Shown: piece after piece, positions 50,778 to 62,743 of the stretch
Numbering within the stretch: position 1 is the first letter of the stretch
Layout: each line of letters starts with the position of its first letter
Source of the DNA: Cyanoderma ruficeps
Lineage: Eukaryota > Chordata > Aves > Passeriformes > Timaliidae
Assembly: GCA_008694505.1 (NCBI GenBank)
Contig: VZDJ01000346.1
Coordinates: forward strand, 15,479,719-15,543,718
Length of the DNA stretch: 64,000 bases
Direction of reading: 5' to 3'
The notes under the pieces: model-generated
What the model was told of the DNA's origin: nothing
What the model saw: the letters and a program-made list of their open reading frames with translations, nothing else
The model's database searches: none
Translations under genes and position numbers: made by a program

Positions 50778-53449
50778 GCGGCGCGGGGGCGGGGGCGCGG
50801 CGGGCCGGGGGGCGCGGGCCGGGGCACGGCGCGGCGGCCCCGCCGGCAGCGAGGCGGCGGCCTGGGAGCGCGGGGCGGCCGGCGCGTTATCGGGACTGTT
50901 ATCGCTTGTCAGGACCTCCGTCTCCCCGCATTACGTCAGTTTCAAGACACCAACACTATTAATATCAAAGGAGCCTTCGCGGAGGAAAGCGCCACCCCAG
51001 ACGGAGCGCCCTTAAAGAGACAGTGCAGGCGGCCCCGCCGCGCGGCCCGCGCCGCCCCCCGCCGCCGCCTCCGCCCGCCGCCGGGCCGCGGCCACGGGCA
51101 GCGGGCCGGGCCCGCCGAGCCGGGCGAGCGGAGGGGGCGCGTCGCCCCACGGCCGCGGGGACCTGCGCCGAGTTGGAGCAGGGATAGCCGCAGGCCACAG
51201 GCGCGCCCCCAGCGCGGCCCGCGGGAGGCGGTGGCTGTGCCCGCGGCTGTCACTGGGACCCGCGGCTGCCCTGCGGGATTGGAAAAGGTGGCGGTGGGGG
51301 TAAAAGGCGCGACCCACACGCGCCAGTAGCTGCCCTCCTCGAGAGACCCCAGCCCTGCTCGGGGTCTCCCGGGGATTTGGTATCACCTCTCTGTCCCGTG
51401 CCCCCCGTTTGTGTGCGGGTGCTGAGGCGGGTGGGCATACAGTTCCCAGGCTGAGCGGAGAACAGTCCCGTTACCGCCCGCGCTTTGATACCGGTCGCAG
51501 GTCAGCTCCAAGCTGATCCGAGAAAACCCTCACAACTTTTCCCTCCTTGTGCAGAACTTTTTCAACTCGAAATACTCCTATACCCCCATGCTACAATCTG
51601 CCAGAAGTCTGCATGTCAGTGTAAAAACTCTCTCCAAGGAGAGGCAGTACATAAAAGGTTCCTATGAAAGAGTTTTAAAATCCCAAATATAGTAGGCGTT
51701 AAAAACTATGTAAACATTTGTTGGGTATTTGGACACAATTTTTCTACAGTTAGGTGACTTTATATGGCGTGCTTTTCCTCCCATGCAAGCTGTTTTAGGC
51801 TGATTTCACATTCACATAGATGCATTCTGCTTGCTTGCAACTGCTGACACATTATTTGAGGAAGAAGTTGGAAAAGAGTTAAATGATTACAGTTTGAGAG
51901 TTGAAGCTGCTTCCCCCCAAATATTTGAAATTACATAACTTTTTCCTTACAATTTTATTCTCAAATACATGGTGAAGTGTAAAGTAACAAATCTTCAGAG
52001 ATACACGGTGACGCAAATGAAACGCTATTGTAAAACTTACGGTGTTCTCAGCCCTCGCTCCAAACTTAAATATTCTTCATACATGTTTAATATAATCCAC
52101 TAGCAGATTTGTAAAGTAATTGCTTGTGTAAATCACCCAGGAACACATTTCCCCCTTAAGTTCTTTTGTAAGATTGTCTGATAAAGCACTTTATGAATAG
52201 AAAAGAAGTAATTCACATACAAGAGGTGAACTTGTCATATTGAAAATGGAAGGTTGCATGATTAGGCACACGCGTTAGGATCCCCGACACAGGGAAAGGG
52301 GAACTCACTGATTATGTGTAGTACTCCCTCTATACCCATCCACAGAAAATGAGTTCGGAGCAGCAGAGAGAATGTTAAGGAAAGTAATACCGAAATTTAA
52401 AGTTTGTTACAAAGCCTGGCTCAACACTTTAGTACCTCATGCTTGGTAGCACCACACTCATATGCAAACAACCTTTCCTGACTTCATAAATTTACTTTTT
52501 CACAAGCTGCAAATGCCATGGCTGAACCACAGTCAAAGAGACAAGCCACTTCCACAAACTTTAGTGAATACAGAACTCTGAAAAGCAAGTATTTTTCTCA
52601 CATCAATCCAAATGTGTTTTTCTCAACAGTTTTGATTTTATTATTTTTACTGAGCATGTCAGCCCCAAGCGACTGTTCGCTTGGCATATGTCATGCATAG
52701 GAAGGGTTAAAATAGGCAGGTATTTTGTCTGATGACTTGGCTAAGCATCTTACAAGCCGGGCTTGAGTGGAAAATATTTAAACAAGAGTTATTTCCCTTC
52801 ACTTCTCTGCTCTAGTGAGACTTATTAATGTCTTTTTATTTAAAACCAGGAAATGATGCCCCCCACACCTTAAATCCCAGCCAGTTCTTATGTGTGGCTG
52901 TAGCTTTCCCAGTTTTTATTCACATTATGACAGACAAACTGTGAAGATCGATAACAGCAAAAACACAGATTTCAACGTGTGTAAAGCTTGATAACAAACA
53001 CACCATTTTTCACCTGTAGAGCAGTATTATAGAGGTGTATTTTTAAAGGACATGAGTGTTTCTGTGCGTGCGCTTTTAAAGTGAAACCACAAAGCCATTC
53101 ATAAACAAAGATGAGAAGGACACAACATGTCTTCATAGTTTCAAGTGGACAACTCTAATGAAATACTCTATCTATGAGAAAAAGTTTGTTACTGTATCTT
53201 TCTTAGAAATGTTTTCATGATACATTCTGCATTTCAAGTTAAAATAAAGCAGATCAAGAAGATGTCATTATGAATCTGTTTATATTCACCACAAAGAACT
53301 GTAGAGAACTTAACAAAGGCAAAAATATTTTTATAGACTTTTTTCAGGAAAATTATATATTTATGAAATAATTTACAAAGAAAATTTTTACCTCATGGCT
53401 TAGATACATTGCATATGCTTATGATTGACACAATATGTTCAGGCTCAAA

Positions 53450-53473
53450 CCCCCCCCCCCCTTTTTTTTTTTT
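53450..53473 (+). repeat. C12-T12 homopolymer pair
   Basis: Twelve C followed directly by twelve T upstream of TRPS1. Lengths may be inexact in the assembly. Confidence 0.95.
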
Positions 53474-56405
53474 AATTCTAGCAGGACTATTTCAAAAAAG
53501 CCAAGTAATTCATGAAGTCATACAATAATTGTTTGACAGTTGTTTCCAATATGGGAAAATAAGTTATGTATATTGTTTTCATTCAAATATTTGTTGATTT
53601 GTTGTTAGAATGCTTTGACATTGACATGGCACAAATTGCATTAGGAGAAATATTGTAGATTTATTTTCATTTATTATCTTCTACTGTCAAACTTTTCCAA
53701 AACCACTTAAAAGAAGTTTTATTTCACTTTGTTCAAAATTCATAGTCTGCATGAAAGTCAGTAGTTTTTGAAATAACAAGTTCAGCTTTCTCTAACAGAT
53801 AAGAGCTGAGGAAATGAAGGAAAAGCAGGAAAGTGAGAAGAGGCAGAGAAAGTTCTGTTTTCACTAAGAGGCATGAACAAAGTAAGTTCTAAATAATCCT
53901 ACGGGGTTTTTTACAGTCAGGCACATTCTCCATTGAGGGAGAATACAGAGGCCAGTCACAGTTGCTTCTTGAAGGAAAACAGTATAACAGTCATTGTTTA
54001 TCAAGATGACATAACATGCCATTTTTGCCTTTATTGTTTAATGCAGTTTCTCTTGTAGTTTACTCAGCGTAGATACAAAGAGGGATTAACAGTAAAGCAT
54101 AAGCATACTTGTTTTACAATTTCAGCCTTTTAGTGCATAACTTACTGAAAGTAGTAGGGCCTATAATCACAATGATTTTACCTGATGGAACATGCATTTC
54201 AGAAATATAATCCAACTGTTTACCCTAACACGTCATAAATTGCTATTCTCTACAAAAACCTCAGAGATTGACATTCGTTGCTCTTAAATGCCTGCTGCTT
54301 TAGCACACATCATCAAGAAAGTATTTCTGTATTATTCTCCCTCTGGTTGGTAGCATATTACTTGAATTCTGAAGACGGTTCTCTTATACTGTCTTCAAAA
54401 ATGAACATTTTGAGAAGCACTTAGTTATGAGTCTGAGGCACTGCAGTGCGAGATTCTTGGGATCATAAATACAGAAACTTGGAGAATTTCTGCAGACCCA
54501 CTTCTTTTCTTTGCAGAACTTCTGTCACATGAAATCATCAGGAAACTTTTGTTCCCTGTCTTACACCCTGCACAGAGTCAAGTTTCTAAACTTCAAGTTG
54601 TGCGCCAAAGGCTAAAAACTACCACTGATTTTCAAAGAAATGAGACTGGGGACCCTAATATCGTGGTTGAAACATCTCTGAAAAGAGATTATGTGTTGTG
54701 ATAGACAGGGCAGCGCTGAGAACAGCCAATGAAACAGCATGCAACTGAAGAGCTAATACCATGGCATTATCCCAGATTCAACAGATGTTTTCTAGGGGGA
54801 TTGGATATCTGGTAATGGGAAATGGAACCTTTCTTTTCAGTGTCACTGGTTTTAACACAGGCCAGTAGCAATGGAAAGTCAATAATAAGCGATACTTGTT
54901 TGGTAGCTTTCTCCACTGTGTGGTAGAAAAAAGTCCTCCTGACTGCAGTGCACCATGGCTGGCTGGCACCTCCCCGCAGCCCGGTGGCACTGCTGCCAAA
55001 AGGGCCTTGCACAAAAGTGCCTGGAAACCCTTTTCCCTGGGAGCAGTCTCCCAGGGAGAGATGAGCAACACTGACCGGGCACAGACTGCTCCTGCTAATG
55101 GTGTGTCTGCAGATAGTTCAATAACTCTGACAGCCACAAAAGATAATTTATCACTTTAGACTATCAAAAAATCTACTAGAAAATTAAAAATGCTGCAACA
55201 CCAGACTCCCTAAAATCATTTACATGCAGGAATCCACATAATTGTATAGATTTTGATCTTAAAAATGCTATGTAAAAGGCATTCATCCAAAGCTCTGAAA
55301 AGCCTCACATGCACATACACATACTTGTGAAGTAATACATGATGAGTGTCTCCCAACAAATATCAATAAAAGAAGTGGCAGCATTTTTTCCCCACATTTC
55401 AACCGCAAAATCAGCAAATCAAAACAACCTGAGCCCTCCGTCTTGTCATAACCCCCTGCCAGACAGTGCCACTACCTTTCCCTCCCTCAAATCTATATAC
55501 ATCCTTCCTCCAGCATTTCCACCATTTCTGGGAGGGTTAATCTGGATTGGTTAAAAGTGTGCTGAAATCAATGGGGATGAAAAAAAAAAAAAAGCTCTAA
55601 GTGAGTTTAGTAGTTTTTACATTAGGTCCTATATGCAAGTATTTTTCAATCCTATTCCTAAGGTTTGTTGCTATATAATAGCAGTGTTCTGAACATAGTA
55701 ATGTTAAAACTTTCTACAGTATCTCCTAATATAAAGCAACAATTCTGTACAATTGAAGTGTTCGGTTCAAAAGGAATTTTCTTTTGCTTGATTTCTTGTA
55801 AATATTTTTTTTTCCATTTGTGACTTCTTACACTATTCAAATCTTTATTTTAATGTGACAGACTACAAACAACATGCTTTTGTTGCAAAAAAAGATTCAC
55901 ATTAATACTGATTCAAGGTCTCAGATTTAGTTTAGGGAAAGAAAATATTTTGGAAATATGTGTATTTCACTTTGTGAAAAACAGCACTTTCCATTCCATT
56001 ATGAACCTCAAATGCATAGCCACAATATATGGCCCAGGAGGTGCAGTAATAGCACTTGGGAATTTCAGACAAACAGTGCATTGGTAAAATTACCAAGATG
56101 CTGTCACTGTTTTCCAATTACAAATGGAGGGAAAGTCACTCAAGGTAAACACGGCAATGTAGCAAGTGGTCTTTAGTGTCCTCTCTCAGTTTCCTATGAA
56201 ATGTCTAAGTGAACACAAAAGCACCCAAACAGCTACATTCAACCAGACTAATTTATCTAACTTTCAGAGTGCTCAGTCCTTTGTGTAAGGAAGGGCTTGA
56301 CCTTAATCTGGCCTGTATCATGAGCCAGTCCATCTTGCAAAGATCTGCTGAACCACTGCATTCTACGGGATTTTTATAGCGAAAAAGAGGAAAGATCAGC
56401 ATGTT

Positions 56406-56580
56406 CACAGAATCACAGAATGTCTGAGGCTGGAAGGAACCTCTGGAGGTCATCAGGTCTGATTCCCCTGATCAAGAAGTGCCAGATACAGCCAGTTGCC
56501 CAGGATCCAATTCCTCCTTTTGGAGACTTCATGATTCTCCCATGGTCTACATGACTGCTACAACTTGTGTCTGGTCTGAG
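56406..56580 (-). mobile_element. CR1 LINE fragment, avian type
   Basis: The plus strand starts CACAGAATCACAGAATG and continues GAGGCTGGAAGGAACCTCTG then GAGGTCATCAGGTC, which is the reverse complement of an avian CR1 3' end. Similarity fades after about 56560. It lies upstream of TRPS1 in flanking DNA. Confidence 0.88.
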
Positions 56581-57420
56581 ACAACTCAAAGGGGCTTTCT
56601 AATCCAAGTGAGAAGTTCACTCTGACCTGTTTTCTGTCTGACCTCTGCATAAGAATGAATATACATCCACAACTCTTCTAATGGTTAGACTTTGGAAACA
56701 GGTAACCTAACAAGAATGCCACCTTGATTAGCACTAAGGCTTGTTGACTCCAAGATTAATATATACCACATCCTCTAGTTGTGAAATGGTAGTGCCAGTG
56801 CCTTTGTTGAAAAACATAAAGCAACAGTAGGCATCCTTTAGACTTATTCAGGAGTTTGCTTTGCTTCATTTTCCTCAGTGGTTATCAGCCTTGAAAGAGG
56901 TTTCCTGTGAAAAATGCCATTCCTTTAGGGAAGAGCACAACCTACACAAGCTTTAGCAACCTTAGTTCACTTGGTTCGACTCTCTCACATAGAAACCTCA
57001 TTTCTGCTCATACCACTCACTCTTCAGGAGCTGGATCATGTGTCTGTATACAAGATTTTACTAAGCACAGCATGAATCAGGTAAAAATAATGCAGATGGA
57101 TCAGCATTCATTTAGACTTGGGATCTTGATGTGGTGAAGTGCGGATCATGACCCAGAAAATATGTATGTCCTTGTCTACTTTAATGCCTGGACAAACTGA
57201 TCCCACTATGGGCAAAAAAGTAGTCTTTACAATTTCAATATTTTTTCTCCTTCCTGACCCCACTGCTTTTAGTTCCTTTCAATGCTCACATAAAACAGTT
57301 ACCTTATGACATACTAAAATATTTATGTGCTAAGACTTCTTGTTTAACAATGGCCAGAGATACCCTTAATAAGCTCCTGAAAAACCTGGATAGTTTATGC
57401 AATTTTCTGGCGTGTCTTAG

Positions 57421-57500
57421 TTTTTTGTTTTTTTTTCCAGTCAGTGNAAAAAAAAAAAAAACACCAAAAAACCAAAAAAAACAACTAAGCCAAAACAAAA
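57421..57500. repeat. T-rich then A-rich tract around an ambiguous base
   Basis: A T-rich block, a short spacer with N at 57447, then an A-rich block with C interruptions. The two sides can pair imperfectly, which may explain the unresolved base. Confidence 0.9.
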
Positions 57501-57884
57501 AACCATCTCAAACCAAGTAACTCATCTCTGACCAATCCCTTACCATTTAGTGCTTTAGCATTGCAAAACATGCTGATATTATTGACATTAACATAGTCAT
57601 TGAAATAAGGATCATTAGCTATTTTTAAATAAAGGAAATAAAGCTATGCACTACATTATGAGTAATATATGAAAGAGTCACTCATACAGTAGTAACTTGT
57701 AAGTAGAACATTTGTGATTAATAGCTTTATATTTGTGGAAAAAGGCATCCTTTTCAAAGACTGATGCATATGATGTGGGCAGACATGAATCTGCACTATT
57801 TAAGAATTAGAGCAGTAAAAACAAATATAGAGAATTTGAAAGTTATATCTAAGAAAGAGCTATGTGACCTTCATGAGCCCTTAG

Positions 57885-57990
57885 TCACAGAAGCCAGAAT
57901 GGCACATAGGAAGCATCCCTGGAGGTAATCGTACTGGTCTGGTGCCCTATTTTTCCTTGCCAGGAGTTAGAGACAGCCCAACTAGCAATC
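57885..57990 (-). mobile_element. Possible decayed CR1 3' end
   Basis: CACAGAAGCCAGAATGGCAC, GGAAGCATCCCTGGAGGTAA and TTGCCAGGAG are in the order of a reversed avian CR1 tail (AGAATGG…GGAAGG…CCTGGAGGTCATC…). The similarity is weak and broken. Confidence 0.3.
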
Positions 57991-59424
57991 CAGAGACACA
58001 GCAAGTAAGCTGCACACTGTGATGTGAATTCAGATGAGTACATTTATTGCACTGAAAAATTAACTCTTTTTTGAGGAATGCAGGTGATATAACATAGAGA
58101 GTGAATCCAGACCAGGAGCAGGGTGAGCATTCTCAAAAATAGACAGAGAAAAGAGTGTGACACTTTGAAAAGTCTAGAAAAACACTGATTTGGGAATTTT
58201 GCAGATCACTGTTTGATTTGACTTTCACATGCTTTGCTGAGGGTGTGAATCAAAAGAAGGGACCCAAATAGGAAAATAGAAGTACTGGCTTAAAAAAAGC
58301 TATGAAGTATAGCTTTTATGGAGATGTGTGTACCTAGGCTGCTAATTATGACAAGAAGCCCAGTGAGGCTGTCAGGCAGAGAAAAGTAAACAAAAGGAGT
58401 ATCAGAGAAAGGAGCACCTCTCCCATAGCAAACTTCATGTATCATTGAGATTCTTGAAGAGAATAAGAACCCGTATAAGGACAAAGTCCTTTTTTCCTTC
58501 CCTTCATAGTGCCATTCTTGTAGATATGCAAGTGTTGGAAGCAAAAAAGGCTACTTGGGAAGGGCTCATGCATAGCAAATTTGTTTTCCCCCTTCCCCAT
58601 CAACCGTAATTACAACCATTCAGACAAAGCTGGTTTTCCCAGTAGGACTGGCTGAAAACACACTTCATTTACATGGCCTAATTGGGCTTTTTTGGCCAAG
58701 GTTGTTCTATACACTGACACTAGGACTAGGTACTTAACATTGAAAAGTTCATTCTTGTGGTTTGAAGTTATGGATTTCATTACTTTGAAGTTAGAAAATC
58801 CAGAATGAAGGTGTCTCCTTTAACACTGGTGCTTCAGTGTTGTGTACATGCATAAGAATAATATCGGTAATTATATTGGCCTCAAACAGCAAAGAGTCTG
58901 CAAATTAAACAGACAGTCATTTTATTTCCTTCTTTCGTTATGAAAAAAAGAAATTGAGGTGTATATGCTATTGCATGAAATATTGGTTATATGGTCTTGT
59001 AGCCTTCAGAAATCAGTACAGTGATCAGCTGATTTGTGAAGATTTACTACAGAAACAGTTTAGAAAAATCAGCTTCTTCTATATTCTCCTATTTACATTA
59101 AAGTAAGATTTGGTTATGTTTATTGTTATCATTTTGTTCGTAACTATCTTGTCTCACTCAGCAAGACACACCATTCATGAATATGTATCTTATAACCTTT
59201 TTTAAGCCAAGTGCACAAGGTTTAGTTTCAGGGCCTTCCATATTGTACATGTCCTCTACAATCAAGAAGGGGTTTGCATAGTCATCAGTGCAAACTCAAG
59301 CCATGTCTAGAAAGAAAATTAACATAAATATTTCACCAGGCCTTGGTGTAGACAAGATTCCAGCAGCTGAACCTGTTTTTCCACATATTTAATTGCCACA
59401 GTAATTAGAACATAAGGGTTCAAG

Positions 59425-59515
59425 TCCACAAATACATTTGGGTGCCTAATTCTCATTAATTTCAATTGAGAGGTAGCATTTACATCTCTTTATGGATGTA
59501 GAAGACACAGAAACC
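59425..59515. repeat. Possible ancient amniote interspersed repeat
   Basis: GGGTGCCTAATTCTCATTAA followed by TTTCAATTGAGAGGTAGCAT recalls the decayed palindromic phrase GGTGCCTAACTCCCATTGA…TCAATGGGAGTTAGGCACC seen across reptile genomes. Limits and identity are uncertain. Confidence 0.35.
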
Positions 59516-60520
59516 TCAAGAATCTTATCTATTCTAAAATACCCAGACAAATATTGCTATCAGCTTCTTCATAGCAGCAGGAGTTTTATTTTAATTTCTG
59601 ATGAAGGTACATCTTAAGCACAGAAAACTGCATGATAACGATGGATGCTGTACTTGTCTCTCACCTCCTTTCCACCCATCCAGCCATTTTGAACCACAGG
59701 GAGTTCCCAGACGATGGGATGGATGATGCTTTGAGAAACTCAAAAAATCAAGATTTTCTCTGGTGACAGCTGGAAAATGAAGCTGCCAGTTTATGCTCTT
59801 TTATGATCTGATAAAACCTCAGAAAGCTAGTGGGACAAACATGGCTCTATATCACTACTTAATCCCCAGATGTAAAGGGAAATTGTGATCACACCTCCAG
59901 ATGTGAACCCCTAAAGAATAAAGTTTCTGGACCTGCATGTAACTGTCCAAGCCTGGGATGGTACACAAAGGCTGGACCTGCTGTGCTGCACTGTCCTGCT
60001 GTCCCACTGTCCAAGCCACACATCCTATCCCTTTGCTCACACTGTGCCAAAATTTCTGCAACTGCATCATAAGCCATAAAAGGGAACTGAACCAATAGAA
60101 AATTACCTTGTCTCTTTAGTTAACTGCCAGTTGACAAATACAGTATCCGGAACAAGGAAAAGGATGGAATTTCCTTCTTTTTAGGGACTTTTTCAGGAAA
60201 CAACAGCTAACCTTTGGAGGCATGTCTCCAGAACCATCTGTGTGGGCAATAGAGAGAGTGAGGACTACCATGAGCTGCCATTGGAAGGAGTTTCTCTCTT
60301 TACATCCCTAACTACTGAAGAAGCCCAGCCTCTTAGTTTAAGCAACTGGGTTTGTTATTTGTGTGATATAAACACACACCTAGAGTTACATGATTAATCA
60401 CGATCTCCCCCACCTTTTTTCTTTAAACAGCAGTCTGAGCTTTGCCTACATATGTCGTTTAACCATAATGATACTTGCTAAATAAATGTTGGAAATAGGG
60501 AAAGTGCATCTCCAAAAAAT

Positions 60521-60915
60521 AGAGCTTAAAGCCAGAAGAAACCATTACAAGCTTTGTTTTGTCTTTCTGCATAATTCTGGCCACAGAACACTCAGTACTG
60601 GCTGTGCCAGGCTATAACTGCTGTATGAAGATAGTATATCTTTCTGAAGATGTCTGTCTTGACTTAAACACTTCCAACGTTGAAGGATTCACTGTACTCT
60701 TAGGTAACTTGTTCTAGTGTTTAAATACCATCACTCTTGAAAATGTCCCTGAGCTGATTGAGTATAACTTCAGCTTCCAGTTTTACTTCATTTTATTTTA
60801 TTTTATTTTGCTTTAGTTCAGTTTAGTTTATTGACCTATGTTATTCAAATGACACCCTCTCCTCCATGTATGGACTTACAGACTATAGTTTCCTTCTCTC
60901 CCTTAAAGCAAGCAA
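60521..60915 (-). mobile_element. Ancient amniote CR1-like copy, reverse orientation
   Basis: Three blocks match the order of an old reptile/bird CR1 3' region in reverse: AGAGCTTAAAGCCAGAAGAA (from 60530), then ACTTAAACACTTCCAACG with GGTAACTTGTTCTAGTG (60662-60720), then CCATGTATGGACTTACAGAC (about 60865). The copy is highly diverged and interrupted by a TTTTA microsatellite at about 60785-60830. The match is to remembered consensus phrasing, so limits are approximate. Confidence 0.7.
60785..60835 (+). repeat. TTTTA-type microsatellite
   Basis: Several TTTTA units followed by degenerate TTTAGTTCAG-type units, inside a decayed CR1-like copy. Confidence 0.85.
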
Positions 60916-61337
60916 ATGAAGTTTCCCTCATGCCATATCCTGGATAATTTCAGTATATTTTTCTATGTCTTTCATCTTTCATTTAAATACTTTTTGAAGT
61001 ACAGATACTGCACCTGGTCAAATGTTAGATTTAGTCTGTTCACTTTGAAATTTAAGTGGTTTTCTTACTTCATGTCCACTCTTAGTTCAAATACTTACTT
61101 CATTAGTACTTGAGATTCACATATAACTAGTATAAACATAAAATATCTGCTCAAGCAAGACCACAGAGATTGACATTTTTTTTTTAATTTAGTCTTATTT
61201 GTCAATACACAATGTTTCAAAATCATTTTTCACTCTTTGTAGAAAACTGTTTTCTGCTTTAGGACTTTTTTTCTTTCTTTCTTTGAAAAATTCTTTGAAA
61301 ATTACTGAAATAAGCCCAGCATACTTCATTCTCAGAG

Positions 61338-61421
61338 TTCTCATGGCAAGAGACTTTTAGAGCCTCTAGTAAATTATACTAGAGGCCCTAAAAATAAAGG
61401 ATTTCCTTTCTCATGGTAAGA
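61338..61421. repeat. Hairpin flanked by near-identical 14-bp direct repeats
   Basis: The direct repeats TTCTCATGGCAAGA (61338-61351) and TTCTCATGGTAAGA (61408-61421) bracket an inverted repeat (61355-61393). Its arms are TTTTAG-A-GCCTCTAGTA and TACTAGAGGC-C-CTAAAA, with a 5-nt loop and one mismatch. The layout is like a tiny inverted-repeat element with target duplication, but it may be chance. Confidence 0.7.
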
Positions 61422-62419
61422 AGGAATCAGTCATTAGTTGTAGTTTCTGTCACAAGCATGGGTAGCAACATCACTAAAGAGTAGTCACTTTTTTTTTATA
61501 CTGACTATTATTACTTGGGCTTTAATGAGAAAATTCTGCCTGCTGAGACACCAAGTTATAATCTTTCAAATGAAACCAAGCTAATAACTATTCCCATGAC
61601 AAGACAAATCTGCAGGCACTAACTAAGTTAGGGGCTATTATGCTTCACACTTAATCTTGAATATGATAGATAGAGAGTGAAACTAAGAGGAATATTGAAC
61701 AGCAGAAGAAACCATTCTTCTAACATGATAACTAACTTGTGACAGCGCCTTGAACATCTTTCTTTGCATTCAAACCAAAGCAAGATGAAGCAATTGAATC
61801 CTCTGAAAGTGCCAAATGTAAGATTTGCACAGCTTTTGTCATCATGAGAACTTCTAAGCCCAGACACCTGCATCAGGCAGGTCTCCAGGGGGAACCCAGG
61901 TGAGGAAGAAAGAAGTCATCCAGAGCATCGCCATGCTGCAGCGGGAGTGGGGCTGCAGCAGCTTGGGGCACTCACAGGGATGATCCCTGTTTGGTGGAGA
62001 CAGCACCTACTCCTGTCACACACCGAGCACCTATTTGTGCACCAATGTCAGCAGATTACCACCTTGTCTTGTGCTGGTGGTCAGCTTTGGTGGATCACCA
62101 CTCTGTAGAGGTCCAACACAGCTGACCAAGATGCCCGGAGGATAGCGACCCAGCCATTCCCACTGCTTACAGACCAGCTCCTTTCAACATCTGCTTTCCA
62201 ACAGAAATGTGCCACAGCATGAAACTTCAGCTGTGGGTGGCACAAAACTCACAAGCACGTCTCTGTGCCACCAGGTCTCATCCCCAGCCTGTGCCATCCC
62301 TACAGCAGCTGTAAGCCAGTCAGTCTCAGACCTACGCTCAACAACAGGGGCTTGCATGGTGCTGACTGAATGCATGTTTTTAGTTCTGTGTGGTTTTCTG
62401 CAGAGCATAGAAGTTAGTT

Positions 62420-62743
62420 TTGTTCCAATCTGAAAGCAGATCAAAGATACTCAGCATCTCCATTTCTCTTGAGGATGAGGTTCCTGGGGAATGGCTGAGC
62501 ATTTCGGAGCTGCAAGTGCCTGCCCAAAAGATGTTTGTGTACACAAACATGAATGGAGAGCAGATCACAAAGGATGAAATGGATAACAACAGATATAGAT
62601 ACCTGGTCATTGAAGAGCATGACATGCTGACACAGTGGCACATTCCCTTCCATCCTTTTCTGCTTTTATTTGTTTGTCTGGGTGAATGTCTTAAGAAACT
62701 TAAAAAAAAAATGAATTGTTTAAATGTCAAATATAAATTGTAG
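62420..62743 (+). other. Unassigned 107-codon open frame, coding status doubtful
   Basis: The frame runs from a TTG at 62420 to a stop at 62741-62743. Its middle part is polar and acidic (for example NMNGEQITKDEMDNNRYRYL) and less low-complexity than other frames here. I do not recognise it. It contains the 20-bp palindrome and ends near an A run (62702-62711), so a decayed retrocopy is conceivable. Its first ATG gives only about 70 codons. It could be chance, since an overlapping minus-strand frame of 149 codons exists too. Confidence 0.15.
62531..62550. repeat. 20-bp perfect palindrome
   Basis: ATGTTTGTGTACACAAACAT equals its own reverse complement. Each half contains TGTTTGT, which is close to a forkhead-factor core. 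It lies upstream of TRPS1 in flanking DNA. Confidence 0.97.

Larger units (their letters stand above)
49600..51350 (-). promoter_or_regulatory. CpG island, probable main TRPS1 promoter
   Basis: A dense CpG region in two parts, about 49600-50050 and 50130-51350, separated by an A-rich stretch (50068-50290). It is by far the most GC- and CpG-rich DNA here and lies at the 5' side of TRPS1. It shows a CRE-like TTACGTCA (50931-50938), two GTTATCG copies (50886-50892 and 50898-50904) and an AGATAAG (50500-50506). No TATA box is evident, as usual for CpG promoters. Transcription could be bidirectional. A gap of 32 N lies inside at 50746-50777. Confidence 0.75.

Noticed and set aside
49527..51386. 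Many Arg/Pro/Gly/Ala-rich frames on both strands
   Set aside because: They result from GC- and CpG-rich island sequence with few stop codons, and several cross the N gap.
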